Positions 1-9,900 are shown, counted from the stretch's first letter. The stretch: 64,000 nucleotides of DNA from Lentzea albidocapillata subsp. violacea (GCF_900100275.1 NZ_FNET01000004.1:310001-374000); one strand, 5' to 3'. A program made the numbers and translations. The notes: generated by a model not told the origin, from the letters alone.

Positions 1-2
1 GC

Positions 3-596
3 CCCGTCCCGGTGGCCGACCTGACGGTGTCCACCTCGGTCGAACGCCCCGGCCGCTCGGTCGAGCTGCTGGCGGCGTCGCTGTCCCACGAAGGCCGCAC
101 CGTGCTCACGGCGCGAGCGTGGCGCATCGTCACCTCGGACACGGCTGCCGTGGCAGGCGGTGATGTTCCCGCGCTGGCACCGCCGGAGTCCGCCGTGCCG
201 ATGGAGATCCCCGACCACTGGGGCGGCGGTTACCTGGCCGCCGTCGAGTGGCTTTCCGTGTCGGGCGGCATCTTCACGCCGGGCGACGCGCAGGTGTGGG
301 CCCGCCCGCGGGTGGCCGTGGTCGAGGGTTCCGAGCCGTCACCGGAGGAACTGCTGTTCGCCGTGGTCGACTCGGCGAGCGGCGTCTCGTCCCGTGTGGA
401 CATTCGCAAGTGGTACGCCATCAACACCGACCTGACCGTCCACCTGCACCGCCGCCCCGTCGGCGAGTGGGTCGGGATGGACGCCCGGACGACCATCGGG
501 CCGGACGGCGTCGGGCTCGCGACCAGCGTGGTGCACGACGTGGCCGGGCCGGTGGGCACGACGGCGCAGGCGCTGTTCGTGCGCGAGAGGAGCTGA
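3..596 (+). CDS. Thioesterase-family protein, 5' end cut off by the window
   Basis: The frame is open from the window edge, so the N-terminal part is missing and the first visible codons are not a start. The visible 197 or so residues match the C-terminal half of actinobacterial double-hotdog acyl-CoA thioesterase-like proteins. They end in the typical segment with 'DLTVHLHRRPVGEW' followed by 'DARTTIGPDGVGLA' and a final strand ending 'QALFVRERS'. Proteins of this family hydrolyse acyl-CoA in the cytoplasm, but the substrate cannot be told from sequence. It ends one base before the convergent membrane-protein gene. The family call is fairly sure; the exact activity is not. Confidence 0.75.
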   Translation, partial: PVPVADLTVSTSVERPGRSVELLAASLSHEGRTVLTARAWRIVTSDTAAVAGGDVPALAPPESAVPMEIPDHWGGGYLAAVEWLSVSGGIFTPGDAQVWARPRVAVVEGSEPSPEELLFAVVDSASGVSSRVDIRKWYAINTDLTVHLHRRPVGEWVGMDARTTIGPDGVGLATSVVHDVAGPVGTTAQALFVRERS

Positions 597-597
597 C

Positions 598-1428
598 TCA
601 GCGGGAGAGTTCGAGCCGGGTGCTCGCGTCGTCTCTGAGCACCACGACCACACCGCTGTTCCTGGTCCACCCGTCGGACACCAGGAAGTACTTGCCGCCG
701 GTGTTCTCCAGCAACCTCAGGCCGGAGTACCGGTACCGATACCTCGACCTGTCACCGTCGAGAGGATCCTCGCGCACGCCGGGTGCGGTGATGTGCATCC
801 GTTCCTGACTGTAGATCGTTACCGCGGGCGCTTCGCTCGCCACGAACTCGTCGGCCAGCCGCTGACCGTCCACCTGCGCGTAGTTCAGCGCGGCCCAGAA
901 GAGACTCAGCACCCCGGCGGCGACCGCGAACAGCCGGACCTTCCGCCAGTCCCATGCCGGCCGCCCGCGGAGCTGGATCACGTAGCAGGACAACATGATC
1001 CCGCCACCGACCGCCAGCGGGAACACGTAGAAGCTCACCACCGGCCACACGTACCCCAGCCCGACCACCACGAGTGGCAGCGTCAGCCACGACAACGCCA
1101 GCACCCTGAGGTTCCTGCTCTTCACGGCCGGCCGCAGGCGTGGCTCCAGCCACAACCACAGCAGCCCGGCCACCACGACCACCGCCAGCAACGTGAACAC
1201 CGGCCGCATACTGCGCAGCACGTAGTCCGCGGTGGACATGCCGAGGACGTTGCTCTCGATGCCGAGCGCACGGGCGTGCGTCTCGCTGCGCTTCCAGCCG
1301 AACGCCACCAGCAGCCCGGTGATCACCGAGACGTTGGCGAGCACCGCGCCGATCATGCGCAGCGCCTCGTTCTGGTCCGTGGCCGGCGTGGGCTTCTGCC
1401 TGAGCGGCAGGCGCCGCGGTGTCTTCAT
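598..1428 (-). CDS. Hypothetical multi-spanning membrane protein
   Basis: A 276-residue protein of no recognised family. About five hydrophobic helices are visible, for example 'MIGAVLANVSVITGLLVAFGW', a segment after 'RSMRPV', two in the 'LALSWLTLPLVVVGLGYVWPV' region and one before 'NYAQVDGQRLADEF'. After them comes a soluble tail of about 80 residues that would lie on one face of the membrane and carries 'YLVSDGWTRNS'-like beta-rich sequence. The N-terminus is basic. Its ATG overlaps the stop of the upstream lipoprotein gene by four bases, so the two are probably co-translated. No enzymatic motif is seen and the function is unknown. Confidence 0.6.
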   Translation of the reverse strand: MKTPRRLPLRQKPTPATDQNEALRMIGAVLANVSVITGLLVAFGWKRSETHARALGIESNVLGMSTADYVLRSMRPVFTLLAVVVVAGLLWLWLEPRLRPAVKSRNLRVLALSWLTLPLVVVGLGYVWPVVSFYVFPLAVGGGIMLSCYVIQLRGRPAWDWRKVRLFAVAAGVLSLFWAALNYAQVDGQRLADEFVASEAPAVTIYSQERMHITAPGVREDPLDGDRSRYRYRYSGLRLLENTGGKYFLVSDGWTRNSGVVVVLRDDASTRLELSR

Positions 1429-2108
1429 GACGAACTGGACGAACTGGACGAGCTGGACGCGGTGGTCGTGGTGGTGGTCGTGGTGGTTGTGCCTTCGACG
1501 ACGTCCGTGCGCGGATCATCCTTCGCGAACGAGTCCTCAGTCGGCCAGCGCGGCGGCGTGCCCGGCGTGCAGCGCACCGACTCCTGCGCGATCTGGTCGA
1601 GCACGCTGCGCACCGCCCGCAGGATCGCGCAGTCGACCGCGGCCGATCCACCGGCCCCCTGGTGCATCTGCAGCCCCAGCGCCGCGGCCTTGCCGTACAT
1701 CGACCGGGCACCGGACGTCCTGCCACCACACAGGTCGACGGCCGCCTGGTACAGCGGGGCGTTGCGCGGTGACATCAGGCCGCTCCACGTCCGATCGAGC
1801 TCCTGCTGCGCCTCGCCGCACGCCTTGCCCAGCAGCCGCCGGTAGATCACGTCCTCGTTGGTGGTCGGCGAAGTCGGGCCCTCGGGCAGGCTCCAGCCGT
1901 ACTGCCGTTTCGTGGTCGCGGTCGTCTTCTTCTGAGGCGACGTCGTGGTGGTGTGCACGGGCGCTGTCGTCGCCTCGCTCGTGCCCGTGGTGATCGTGGC
2001 CGTGGCCGTATCGGCGGTGGTACCGCCGGGGCCGGACAGCGCGCCGCTGCCGCAGCCGGCGATGACGATCACGAGTGCGAACGGGATGATCCTGCGGCAG
2101 CCGTCCAT
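1425..2108 (-). CDS. Putative lipoprotein with Thr-rich linker and poly-Thr/poly-Ser tail
   Basis: A 227-residue protein. The ATG at 2108 is chosen because GAGGAAAGG precedes it and the next residues form a signal peptide with lipobox 'VIVIAGC', placing the mature Cys near residue 18. A low-complexity Thr/Ala linker follows, then a folded region of about 120 residues with four Cys ('KACGEA', 'DLCGGR', 'VDCAIL', 'VRCTPG') that may pair as disulfides. The last 20 or so residues are runs of Thr and then Ser, encoded by repeated short DNA units. The folded part is not recognised. The overlap with the downstream membrane protein suggests a shared envelope role. Confidence 0.6.
   Translation of the reverse strand: MDGCRRIIPFALVIVIAGCGSGALSGPGGTTADTATATITTGTSEATTAPVHTTTTSPQKKTTATTKRQYGWSLPEGPTSPTTNEDVIYRRLLGKACGEAQQELDRTWSGLMSPRNAPLYQAAVDLCGGRTSGARSMYGKAAALGLQMHQGAGGSAAVDCAILRAVRSVLDQIAQESVRCTPGTPPRWPTEDSFAKDDPRTDVVEGTTTTTTTTTTASSSSSSSSSS
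1429..1458. repeat. 9-bp tandem repeat (GACGAACTG)x3 at a gene junction
   Basis: Three head-to-tail copies of GACGAACTG (the third has one change) plus a partial fourth. Just beyond, a GTGGTC-rich run continues to about 1491. On the minus strand they encode the Ser-rich and Thr-rich tail of the lipoprotein. Such units slip easily, so tail length may differ between strains. Confidence 0.8.
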
Positions 2109-2265
2109 CGCGACCACCACCTTTCCTCGGTGACGCAAACTAGGAGGAAAGCGCGCACTCTCCGGATACACCTGGCCGTTCCGCCGAACGGGGGATTGGC
2201 GCGTTCCGGATCTCGCCCTGCACAGATCCCGCAGCTCCACCCGAGGGCGTACCGTCAGCGGGACT

Positions 2266-2880
2266 GTGAAGAGGTTCGCGAACCGGCAGGAAGCGGGCCG
2301 CGCCCTCGCCGCGCGACTCGCGGACCTGCCGTGGCACGACCCGCTGGTCCTCGGCCTCCCGAGAGGCGGCGTCCCGGTGGCCAAGGAGATCGCGCAGCAC
2401 CTCAACGCCGAACTGGACGTCGTCGTGGCGCGCAAGATCGGTGCGCCTGGCCACCCCGAGTACGGCGTCGGCGCCGTCACCGCGGACAGCGAACCCATCT
2501 ACGACCCGAGAGCGCTCAGGGCCCTGAACCTCACCGAAGAGCAACTGGGCCGCACCTGCGACGAAGAACGCGCCGAAGCCCACCGGCGCACGGTCCTCTA
2601 CCGCGGCGACAAACCGCTCGTCATCAGGGACCGCGACGTGATCCTCGTGGACGACGGCCTGGCCACCGGCGTCACCGCCAGAGCGGCACTCCACTGGATC
2701 GCCAGACGCGAACCGAGGAGCGTCACCCTGGCCGTCCCGGTCGCCGCGAGAGAGTCCCTCAAGGCCTTCACGACGAGAGTGATCGCCGTCCTCACACCGG
2801 CGCACTTCCAGGCCGTGAGCCGCTGGTACGAGAGCTTCGATCAGACCACGGACGAAGAGGTGCTCAACGCGCTCTCGTAG
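2266..2880 (+). CDS. Phosphoribosyltransferase-family protein
   Basis: A 204-residue protein starting at GTG. It carries a type I phosphoribosyltransferase fold: 'LGLPRGGVPVAKEIA' near the N-terminus, and the PRPP-binding loop 'VILVDDGLATGVTA' at about residues 126-139, in which two acidic residues are followed by the Thr/Gly phosphate loop. This is the predicted phosphoribosyltransferase family often found alone or fused to hydrolases in actinobacteria. The base or nucleoside used is unknown. It is divergent from the lipoprotein gene, and its last 40 bases overlap the convergent monooxygenase gene. Confidence 0.8.
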   Translation: MKRFANRQEAGRALAARLADLPWHDPLVLGLPRGGVPVAKEIAQHLNAELDVVVARKIGAPGHPEYGVGAVTADSEPIYDPRALRALNLTEEQLGRTCDEERAEAHRRTVLYRGDKPLVIRDRDVILVDDGLATGVTARAALHWIARREPRSVTLAVPVAARESLKAFTTRVIAVLTPAHFQAVSRWYESFDQTTDEEVLNALS

Positions 2881-3152
2881 TGCGACACCTCGGGGAACGG
2901 CGAGTAGAAGCGGTGCAGCAAGGCCGACCACCGCTCATACGCCGGTCCCTGCCGGAAACCCACCGTGTGCGACTCGACCGTGTCCCAGCGCACGAGCAGC
3001 AGGTAGCGCGACGGCGTCTCCAGGCATCGCAGCAGTTCGAGGCCGCGGAAGCCCGGCGAGGCGGAGATCAGCTCCCGCGCCTCGCCGAACGCCCACTCGA
3101 ACTCCTCGGCACTACCCGGCAGCACGTCCAGCAGGGCGTGCTCGGTGATCAC
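2841..3152 (-). CDS. ABM-type (antibiotic biosynthesis monooxygenase fold) protein
   Basis: A 103-residue ferredoxin-like fold protein of the ABM family. Typical features are an N-terminal strand '[12 protein letters not shown]', a helix '[13 protein letters not shown]', then '[14 protein letters not shown]' and '[17 protein letters not shown]', ending with an aromatic-rich helix. Members act as cofactor-free monooxygenases, haem-degrading enzymes or simply small dimeric proteins, so the specific activity is open. Its ATG overlaps the stop of hisG by four bases, making it the third gene of a hisE-hisG-ABM run. Its 3' end overlaps the convergent phosphoribosyltransferase gene. Confidence 0.7.
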   Translation of the reverse strand: MITEHALLDVLPGSAEEFEWAFGEARELISASPGFRGLELLRCLETPSRYLLLVRWDTVESHTVGFRQGPAYERWSALLHRFYSPFPEVSHYESALSTSSSVV

Positions 3153-4009
3153 AGCCGGCAGAACCTGATGTCCGAGGCCAGCACGGCCTTGGCACCGATC
3201 GCGGCCAGCTGGTCCATCACCTTGTTCGCCTCCTTGCGCGACACCATCGCCCGCACGGCCGCCCAGTCCGGGTTGGCCAGCGGCGCGACGGTCGGTGACT
3301 CCAGGCCCGGGGTCAGCGCGATCGCGTCCTCGATGATCGAACGCGGGCAGTCGTAGTCGAGCATCAGGTACTGCTGCGCGAACACGACACCCTGGATGCG
3401 GGCCGTCAGCTGCTTCTTGGCGGCCGTGAGCTCCGAGCCGTTGCGGTGGATCAGGACCGCCTCCGACTCGCAGATCGGCTCGCCGAACGGCACCAGGTCG
3501 TGCTGCTTGAGAGTCCGGCCCGAGCCCACGACGTCGGCGATCAGGTCGGCCACGCCCAGCTGGATCGAGATCTCCACGGCACCGTCGAGACGGATCACCT
3601 TCGCGGTGATGCCGCGGGCCCTGAGGTCGCGGCCCACGAGCTTCGGGTACGCGGTGGCGAGGCGCTTGCCTTCGAGGTCGGAGACCTTCCAGTCGGTGCC
3701 GCGAGGCCCGGCGTAGCGGAAGGTCGACGAGCCGAAGCCCAGCGCCAGCAACTCCTCGACGGAGGAGCCGTTGTCGTCGGCGCCCGAGTCGGCGGCCAGG
3801 TCCCGGCCGGTGATGCCGAGGTCGAGGTCACCGGACGCCACGTAGATAGCGATGTCCTTGGGACGCAGGAAGAAGAACTCGACCTCGTTGTTGTTGTCGA
3901 GCACCGTCAGGTCGCGCGGCTCGTGCCGCTGCCGGTAGCCGGCCTCGGTGAGCATGGCGGAGGCGCGTTCAGCGAGCGCGCCCTTGTTCGGGACTGCAAC
4001 GCGCAGCAT
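3149..4009 (-). CDS. hisG: ATP phosphoribosyltransferase (histidine biosynthesis, first step)
   Basis: A 286-residue long-form HisG, which joins ATP and PRPP to make phosphoribosyl-ATP and is inhibited by histidine. The N-terminus '[15 protein letters not shown]' and the catalytic-core segment '[14 protein letters not shown]' are typical. The ACT-like regulatory domain occupies about residues 210-286 ('[20 protein letters not shown]', '[11 protein letters not shown]'), so the single-chain regulated hexamer form is expected. hisE lies 14 bases upstream on the same strand, the usual actinobacterial pair. Length and motifs look intact. Confidence 0.95.
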   Translation of the reverse strand: MLRVAVPNKGALAERASAMLTEAGYRQRHEPRDLTVLDNNNEVEFFFLRPKDIAIYVASGDLDLGITGRDLAADSGADDNGSSVEELLALGFGSSTFRYAGPRGTDWKVSDLEGKRLATAYPKLVGRDLRARGITAKVIRLDGAVEISIQLGVADLIADVVGSGRTLKQHDLVPFGEPICESEAVLIHRNGSELTAAKKQLTARIQGVVFAQQYLMLDYDCPRSIIEDAIALTPGLESPTVAPLANPDWAAVRAMVSRKEANKVMDQLAAIGAKAVLASDIRFCRL

Positions 4010-4023
4010 GTGGAAGTCTTCCG

Positions 4024-4287
4024 TCAGAGGTACTTGTAGACGTCTTCGAGGGTGAGGCCACGGCCCAGCATGAGCACCTGGAGGCGGTAGAGCAGCTGCG
4101 AGATCTCCTCGGAGAGCTTCTCGTCCGACTCGTACTCGGCGGCGATCCAGACTTCGCCCGCCTCCTCCAGGACCTTCTTTCCCTGCGCATGGACCCCGGC
4201 CTCGAGCGCGGCGACGGTGCCGGAATGCTCCGGCCTGGTGGCGGCTCGTTCGGTCAGTTCAGCGAACAGGGAATCGAAGGTCTTCAC
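4024..4287 (-). CDS. hisE: Phosphoribosyl-ATP diphosphatase
   Basis: An 87-residue all-helical MazG-like enzyme that hydrolyses phosphoribosyl-ATP to phosphoribosyl-AMP, the second step of histidine synthesis. The metal-binding acidic helices are visible as '[15 protein letters not shown]' and '[15 protein letters not shown]'. The GTG at 4287 is preferred: it gives the N-terminus '[15 protein letters not shown]' standard for the family, with GGGAGGA about 10 bases upstream. The longer open frame upstream is non-coding. It is the first gene of the hisE-hisG-ABM unit and is divergent from the FhuF-like gene. Confidence 0.93.
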   Translation of the reverse strand: MKTFDSLFAELTERAATRPEHSGTVAALEAGVHAQGKKVLEEAGEVWIAAEYESDEKLSEEISQLLYRLQVLMLGRGLTLEDVYKYL

Positions 4288-4395
4288 GGCACGACATCCT
4301 CCCATCCCGGCGCCCCCCGTCCACACCGCGGTCGCATCTGTCCCAGGCGGTGGACGTGATCTGTCCTGCACAGACACCCAGTAGCGTGAACTTCT

Positions 4396-5046
4396 GTGTC
4401 TGAGTTCGCCGAGGTCCTCGAAGCACTGCGCCGGGTGCGCGGAATCAACCCCTTCTTCGCGCTCGACGTGGGCCGCCCCGACGATTCCTGGTTGCCCGGA
4501 ACCGCATTGCTGGAGGGCCCGGCGCTCAAGACCACGATCGACTCCATCGCGAACCGGTACAAAGCCGACGAACCACGCGTGGCGGCGAGCCTGTTCTTCC
4601 TCAGCTACACGGCACGGCTGCTCAGTCCGCTCACGGCCGCGAACATCCCGATCGACGTCCGCCCGGAGAACCTGTGGTGGCAGCACCACCCGGCGAACGG
4701 CCTGAGCGTCCGCATCGACCAGCCGCGACTGGGCCCGCAGGCCGCGGAAGCGCTCGAACCGGTGGTGGAAGCGATCCAGCGGGTAACCCCGGTGGCCCGC
4801 GGACTGCTGTGGGGCAACGCGATGTCGAACATCGCCGGCGCGCTGAAAATGGTTGTGCGCGCACGCATGCTCACCGCCGAGGAAGCGGAAGAACGGGGCG
4901 AACGGCTCATGAGCGCACCGCCGTTCGAACAGGCCGGAGAATTCCTGACTTTTCCCGGCGAGGTCACGTTCCTTCGTCGGTCGTGTTGTCTCTACTACCG
5001 CGTCGCCGCAGGTGGGAAGTGCGGTGACTGTCCACTCGTGAAGTGA
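4396..5046 (+). CDS. FhuF-like (2Fe-2S) siderophore-iron reductase family protein
   Basis: A 216-residue protein starting at GTG. The last 20 residues carry the Cys pattern C-C-x10-C-x2-C (Cys 197, 198, 209, 212), the hallmark 2Fe-2S ligand set of the FhuF family. The preceding region resembles the ferric iron reductase fold. Such proteins reduce ferric siderophore complexes in the cytoplasm to release iron. No siderophore transporter lies next to it. The cobalamin riboswitch and cobalt transporter directly follow on the same strand, but the riboswitch separates them, so they are probably regulated independently. The family is clear; the substrate is not. Confidence 0.8.
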   Translation: MSEFAEVLEALRRVRGINPFFALDVGRPDDSWLPGTALLEGPALKTTIDSIANRYKADEPRVAASLFFLSYTARLLSPLTAANIPIDVRPENLWWQHHPANGLSVRIDQPRLGPQAAEALEPVVEAIQRVTPVARGLLWGNAMSNIAGALKMVVRARMLTAEEAEERGERLMSAPPFEQAGEFLTFPGEVTFLRRSCCLYYRVAAGGKCGDCPLVK

Positions 5047-5097
5047 AGAACGCAACAACTCTTATGGCCGGTTGTGCTTATCGGGCCGCTCAACTTA

Positions 5098-5255
5098 CGG
5101 TGCATGCGCCGCAGTGACGGGAAGCCGGTGAGAATCCGGCGCGGTCCTCGCCACTGTGACCGGGAAGCGATCCCCGCCGAGCACGTCACTGGTCCCCACC
5201 GGGACTGGGAAGACGCGGGGGCAGCGTTGATCCGGGAGTCAGGAGACCGGCTGCG
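5098..5255 (+). ncRNA. Cobalamin (adenosylcobalamin) riboswitch
   Basis: Classic core elements occur in order: the GAAGCCGGTGAGAATCCGGC hairpin at 5121-5140, the following GCGGTCCTCGCCACTGTGAC at 5141-5160, a variable middle, and GAGTCAGGAGACC at 5236-5248. These are the conserved cobalamin aptamer segments. It sits about 48 bases upstream of cbtB, so B12 binding is expected to shut off expression of the cobalt transporter. Outer boundaries are approximate. Confidence 0.95.
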
Positions 5256-5302
5256 GCGCCGCAAGGAGAGTTGACCTTCCACGAGGTATGGAGGAGCCCG
5301 TC

Positions 5303-5491
5303 ATGACGAGCCCCGCAGCAAACCTGTCCGCCGTCCGCGTGCCCAAATGGGCCTTCGCCGTCTCAGTGCTCGGCCTGATCGTCACCTACCTGGTCCTGCA
5401 GGAGAACGGCCTCGCGCTCGGCGCGAGTTCCGGGTTGCTGCACGAGTTCTTCCACGACGGCCGCCACGCCCTCGGCGTCCCCTGCCACTGA
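5303..5491 (+). CDS. cbtB: Cobalt transporter subunit CbtB
   Basis: A 62-residue protein with one transmembrane helix (about residues 13-33, 'WAFAVSVLGLIVTYLVL') and the characteristic His-rich tail 'LLHEFFHDGRHALGVPCH', which probably binds cobalt. The ATG at 5303 is preferred over the in-frame ATG at 5288 because GGAGGAG lies 6 bases before it. It follows a cobalamin riboswitch and precedes cbtA by 21 bases, the standard B12-controlled cobalt-uptake arrangement. Confidence 0.92.
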   Translation: MTSPAANLSAVRVPKWAFAVSVLGLIVTYLVLQENGLALGASSGLLHEFFHDGRHALGVPCH

Positions 5492-5512
5492 TCAGATCCA
5501 CCGATCAAGCAG

Positions 5513-6253
5513 ATGACGACGTACAAGTCCCTTGCGCTGCGCGGAGTCGCGGCCGGCGGTATCGCCGGTGTCGCGTCCGCGCTGGTGCAGCTCCTGGTGA
5601 CCGAGATCCCGATTCGTGCCGCGCTCGCGGTCGAGGAGGCCCGGGCACCCGCCGGTGAGGAAGCCGGCCACTCGCACGGTGGCGAAGAACTCGTCAGCCG
5701 CGGCGCCCAGGTCGTGGGCGGCATGCTCGGCGTGGTGATCGTCGGCATCGCGGTGGGCCTGGTGTTCGCCACGGCCTACGCGCTGTCGAAGCGCTGGTTC
5801 ACCGGCAGCACACCGTTCAGCCGCAGCTTCGCCTTCGGTGCCGCGGTGTTCGGTGCCGTGGCGCTGCTGCCGTGGCTCAAGTACCCCGCCAACCCGCCCG
5901 CCGTGGGCGACCCGGAGACGGTGAACTACCGGACCGCGCTCTATCTCGGTGTGGTGGCAGCCGGTCTGGTGATCGTGTGGGCCGCCAGCTGGCTCGCCGA
6001 GCGGCTACACGCTCAGTCGCAGCCGGTGCGGGTCACCGCGGTGCTCCTCGCGGTGGCCGCGGCGGTCGCAGTGGTGCTGCTGGCGTTCCCCGCGCCGCCG
6101 GACACGATCCCCGCGGACATGCCGGTGAACGTGCTGTGGCAGTTCCGCCTCAGCTCGCTCGCCCAGCTCGCCACGCTCTACGTCGGCATCGGCGTGGTGT
6201 TCGGCCTGCTGATCGACCCGGCCACCCGCAAGGCCAAGGTCGCAGTCGCGTGA
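5513..6253 (+). CDS. cbtA: Cobalt transporter CbtA
   Basis: A 246-residue membrane protein with about six helices. The conserved N-terminal segment is 'LALRGVAAGGIAGVASAL', followed by a short loop with the metal-binding sequence 'GHSHGGEE' around residue 53. The loop 'LLPWLKYPANPPAVGDPETV' is typical of CbtA. Together with CbtB it is the predicted secondary cobalt importer placed under B12 riboswitches. A strong hairpin terminator starts one base after its stop. Confidence 0.92.
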   Translation: MTTYKSLALRGVAAGGIAGVASALVQLLVTEIPIRAALAVEEARAPAGEEAGHSHGGEELVSRGAQVVGGMLGVVIVGIAVGLVFATAYALSKRWFTGSTPFSRSFAFGAAVFGAVALLPWLKYPANPPAVGDPETVNYRTALYLGVVAAGLVIVWAASWLAERLHAQSQPVRVTAVLLAVAAAVAVVLLAFPAPPDTIPADMPVNVLWQFRLSSLAQLATLYVGIGVVFGLLIDPATRKAKVAVA

Positions 6254-6254
6254 T

Positions 6255-6290
6255 GGTGTGGGGTGACCGCACGAACGGCCACCCCACACC
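6255..6290. terminator. Hairpin terminator between cbtA and the HAD gene
   Basis: An 11-bp perfect stem, GGTGTGGGGTG paired with CACCCCACACC, extended by CCG/CGG around a CACGAA loop. It lies between convergent genes and probably works for both directions. There is no long U-tract, as is usual at this GC content. Confidence 0.8.
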
Positions 6291-6295
6291 AACGG

Positions 6296-6967
6296 CTAAA
6301 GAGCCTTCAGCACGTCGACGTCCACGCCCACGAGCGAGTCGCGGAACACCCGCCGCTCCCCCGCCTCCACCTCGACGTCACACGGCACGACCAGCACGGT
6401 GCATCCGGCGGCCACGGCAGCGGCCACCCCGGTCGGCGAGTCCTCGACCGCCACGCACCGCGCCGGATCCACGCCCAGCAGCCGCGCCGCCTTCAGGTAC
6501 GGCTCGGGCAGCGGCTTGTTGAGCCCGTCCACCTCGTCACCGCACACGGTCACGTCGAACAGGTCCCGCCCGATCGTGTCCAGCGCGACCTCGGTCAGCG
6601 AGCGCTCGGTCGACGTCACCAACGCCATCGGCACGCCTGACTCGCGCACGGCACGCAGGGCTTCCTGGGCACCCGGACGCCACGGCAGGCCGGCACGGAA
6701 GACCTCCTCGGTGCGGCGGGAGATCCACGCGGCGCCGTCGGCCATGTCGGCCTCGGTGGGCTCGATGCCGACGTCGGCGAACAGCAGGCGCATCGTGGTC
6801 GGCACGTTGCTGCCGACCATGCGTTCGCGGGTCTCCGGCGACAGGATCCCGCCGAGCTTCTCCGCGTACTCGTAGAGCGGGATGTCCCACAGCTTCTCGG
6901 AGTCCAGCAGCGTGCCGTCCATGTCCCACAGCACTGCAAGAGGATCAGACACAGCCAGGTCAGACAT
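6296..6967 (-). CDS. HAD-family phosphatase (beta-phosphoglucomutase-like)
   Basis: A 223-residue HAD hydrolase. Motif I is 'LWDMDGTLLDS' (nucleophile Asp about residue 15), motif II is the Thr/Ser in 'ALVTSTERS', and motif IV is 'CVAVEDSPTGVAAA', followed by 'AGCTVLVVP'. The cap lies between motifs I and II, as in subfamily I. The ATG at 6967 overlaps the end of metH by 8 bases and the shorter product matches family length, so upstream open frame is discarded. It is translationally coupled to metH, an arrangement also known in mycobacteria. The substrate is not known. Confidence 0.85.
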   Translation of the reverse strand: MSDLAVSDPLAVLWDMDGTLLDSEKLWDIPLYEYAEKLGGILSPETRERMVGSNVPTTMRLLFADVGIEPTEADMADGAAWISRRTEEVFRAGLPWRPGAQEALRAVRESGVPMALVTSTERSLTEVALDTIGRDLFDVTVCGDEVDGLNKPLPEPYLKAARLLGVDPARCVAVEDSPTGVAAAVAAGCTVLVVPCDVEVEAGERRVFRDSLVGVDVDVLKAL

Positions 6968-9900
6968 TGAAGTACTTCGCCTCCGGATGGTGCGCCACGA
7001 AGGCGTCGGTGGACTGTTCCGGGTGTAGCTGGAGTTCCTCGGACAGCGAGACCCCGATGCGCGACGGCTCCAGGAGCTCGACGATGCGCCGGCGGTCTTC
7101 CATCTCGGGGCAGGCGCCGTAGCCGAACGAGTAACGCGCACCCCGGTAGCCGAGTTTGAAGTACTCCTCGACGTCGGCCGGGTCCTCGGCGGCGACAGTG
7201 CCGCCCGTCGGCCACACGAGTTCCTCGCGGACCCGCTTGTGCCAGTACTCGGCCAGCGCCTCGGTGAGCTGGACCCCCAGTCCGTGGACTTCCAGGTACT
7301 CACGATACGCGTTCTTGCCGAACAGTTCGTTCGCGTAGTCGGCGATCGGCTGGCCCATCGTCACGAGGTGGAACGCGATCACGTCGGCCTCGCCGGACTC
7401 CTTCGAACGCCAGAAGTCCGACAGGCAGAGCCTGCGATCCCTTTTCTGGCGCGGAAAAGTGAACCTGAAGCGCTCGGCGGCACCCACCGACGGCTCCGTC
7501 AGAATCACTAGATCGTCGCCGTCGGAGACGCACGGGAAGTAGCCGTAGACGAGCGCGGCGTGGGCAAGAACACCTTCCGTGGCAAGACGTTCCATCCAGT
7601 AGCGCAGGCGCGGGCGGCCTTCGGTCTCGACCAGCTCCTCGTAGGTCGGGCCGCCGCCGCGCGTGCCCTTCAGGCCCCACTGACCCATGAACGTCGCCCG
7701 CTCGTCCAGCAACGCCGAGTAGTCCGCGACCGGAATGCCCTTCACGACCCGGCTGCCCCAGAACGGCGGCACCGGGATCGGGTTGTCGGCCGCCACGTCG
7801 GAGCGGCCGGTCATGACTTCTTCTTCCCCCGCAGCGGCTTTGCGGGCCGCCGCGATGCGCAGCGACCGTTCGCGGCGGGCCTTGCGTTCCAGAACTTTCG
7901 CCTGCGTCTCGGAATCCACCATCGGGGTCTCGCCGCGCTTGGCCGCCATGATCGCGTCCATCAGCCGCAGGCCCTCGAAGGCGTCGCGGGCGTAGCGGAC
8001 GTCGCCGAAGTACATCTCCGTCAGGTCGTTCTCGACGTACGCGCGGGTCAACGCCGCGCCGCCGAGCAGCACCGGCCACCGTGCGGCGACACCCCGGGAG
8101 TTCATCTCCTCGAGGTTCTCCTTCATGATCACGGTCGACTTGACCAGCAGGCCGGACATGCCGATCGCGTCCGCGCGGTGTTCCTCCGCGGCCTCCAGGA
8201 TCGTGTTGATCGGCTGCTTGATGCCGATGTTCACGACCTCGTAGCCGTTGTTGGACAGGATGATGTCGACGAGGTTCTTGCCGATGTCGTGGACGTCGCC
8301 CTTCACGGTGGCGAGCACGATCCGGCCCTTGCCGCCGTCGTCGGACCGTTCCATGTGCGGTTCGAGGTGCGCGACGGCGGTCTTCATGACCTCGGCGGAC
8401 TGCAGCACGAACGGCAGCTGCATCTGGCCGGAACCGAAGAGTTCACCCACGGTCTTCATGCCGGCGAGCAGCGTGTCGTTGATGATCTGCAACGCCGGGC
8501 GCTCGTCCAGTGCGGCGTCCAGGTCGGCTTCCAGGCCGTTGCGCTCGCCGTCGATAATCCGGCGCTGCAGGCGTTCGAACAACGGCAGCGCGGCCAGTTC
8601 CTCCACACGGGTAGCGGAGTTCGACTTCGTGGTGACGCCCTCGAACAGCTCCATGAGCTTCTGCAGCGGGTCGTAACCCTCGCGGCGGCGGTCGTAGACC
8701 AGGTCGAGGGCCACCGCGCGCTGCTCGTCGGGAATGCGCGCCATCGGCACGATCTTGGACGCGTGCACGATCGCGGTGTCGAGGCCCGCCTGCACGCATT
8801 CGTGCAGGAACACGGAGTTCAGCACCTGACGCGCCGCCGGGTTGAGTCCGAAGGAGACGTTCGACAGGCCCAGAGTCGTTTGCACGTCCGGATAACGGCG
8901 TTTGAGCTCGCGGATCGCCTCGATCGTCTCGAGGGCGTCGCGGCGCACCTCCTCCTGGCCGGTGGAGATCGGGAACGTCAGGCAGTCGACGATGATGTCG
9001 TTGACCCGCATGCCCCAGTTCGTCGTCAGGTCCTCGATCAGGCGGGTGGCGACGCGGATCTTCCACTCGGCCGTGCGAGCCTGGCCCTCCTCGTCGATGC
9101 ACAGCGCCACGACCGCCGCGCCGTGCTCGGAGACGAGGCGCATGATCTTCTGGAACCGGGAGTCCGGGCCGTCGCCGTCCTCGTAGTTGACCGAGTTGAC
9201 GGCGCTGCGGCCGCCGAGACACTCCAGACCGGCCTGCAGCACGCCCGGTTCGGTGGAGTCGAGCACGATCGGCAACGTCGACGCGGTGGCCAGCCGCGAG
9301 GCCAGCGCACGCATGTCCGCCTCGCCGTCGCGGCCCACGTAGTCGATGCAGAGGTCGATCAGGTGGGCGCCCTCGCGCGTCTGGTCGCGCGCGATCTCGA
9401 TGCAGTCCTCCCACTTCTCCGCCAGCATCGCCTCGCGGAACGCCTTGGAGCCGTTGGCGTTCGTGCGTTCGCCGATCATCAGCACCGAAGCGTCCTGTTT
9501 GAACGGAACGGCCTGGTACAGAGAGGACACACCGGGCTCCGGGCGCGGCCGGCGCGCCGACGGACCGAGGTCGCGCACCGCGTCGGCCACCTGGCGCAGG
9601 TGCTCGGACGTCGTGCCGCAGCAGCCGCCGACGAGCCGCGCGCCGAACTCACGAACGAACCCCGCCAGCGCCTGCGCCAGTTCCTCCGGCGACAACGGGT
9701 AGACCGCGCCGTGGGGACCCAGTTCGGGGAGTCCGGCGTTCGGCATCACCGACAACGGGATGCGCGCGTGCTTCGACAGCGTCCGCAAGTGCTCGCTCAT
9801 CTCGGCGGGACCGGTGGCGCAGTTGAGCCCGATCAGGTCGATTCCCAGCGGTTCCAGCGCGGTCAGCGCGGCGCCGATCTCCGAGCCGAGCAGCATCGTG

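Noticed and set aside
1428..1500. Plus-strand reading of the 9-bp repeats as Asp-Glu-Leu repeats (a repeat protein)
   Set aside because: The plus-strand frames across it have no start with ribosome site or family likeness; the minus-strand lipoprotein/membrane protein junction explains the sequence.
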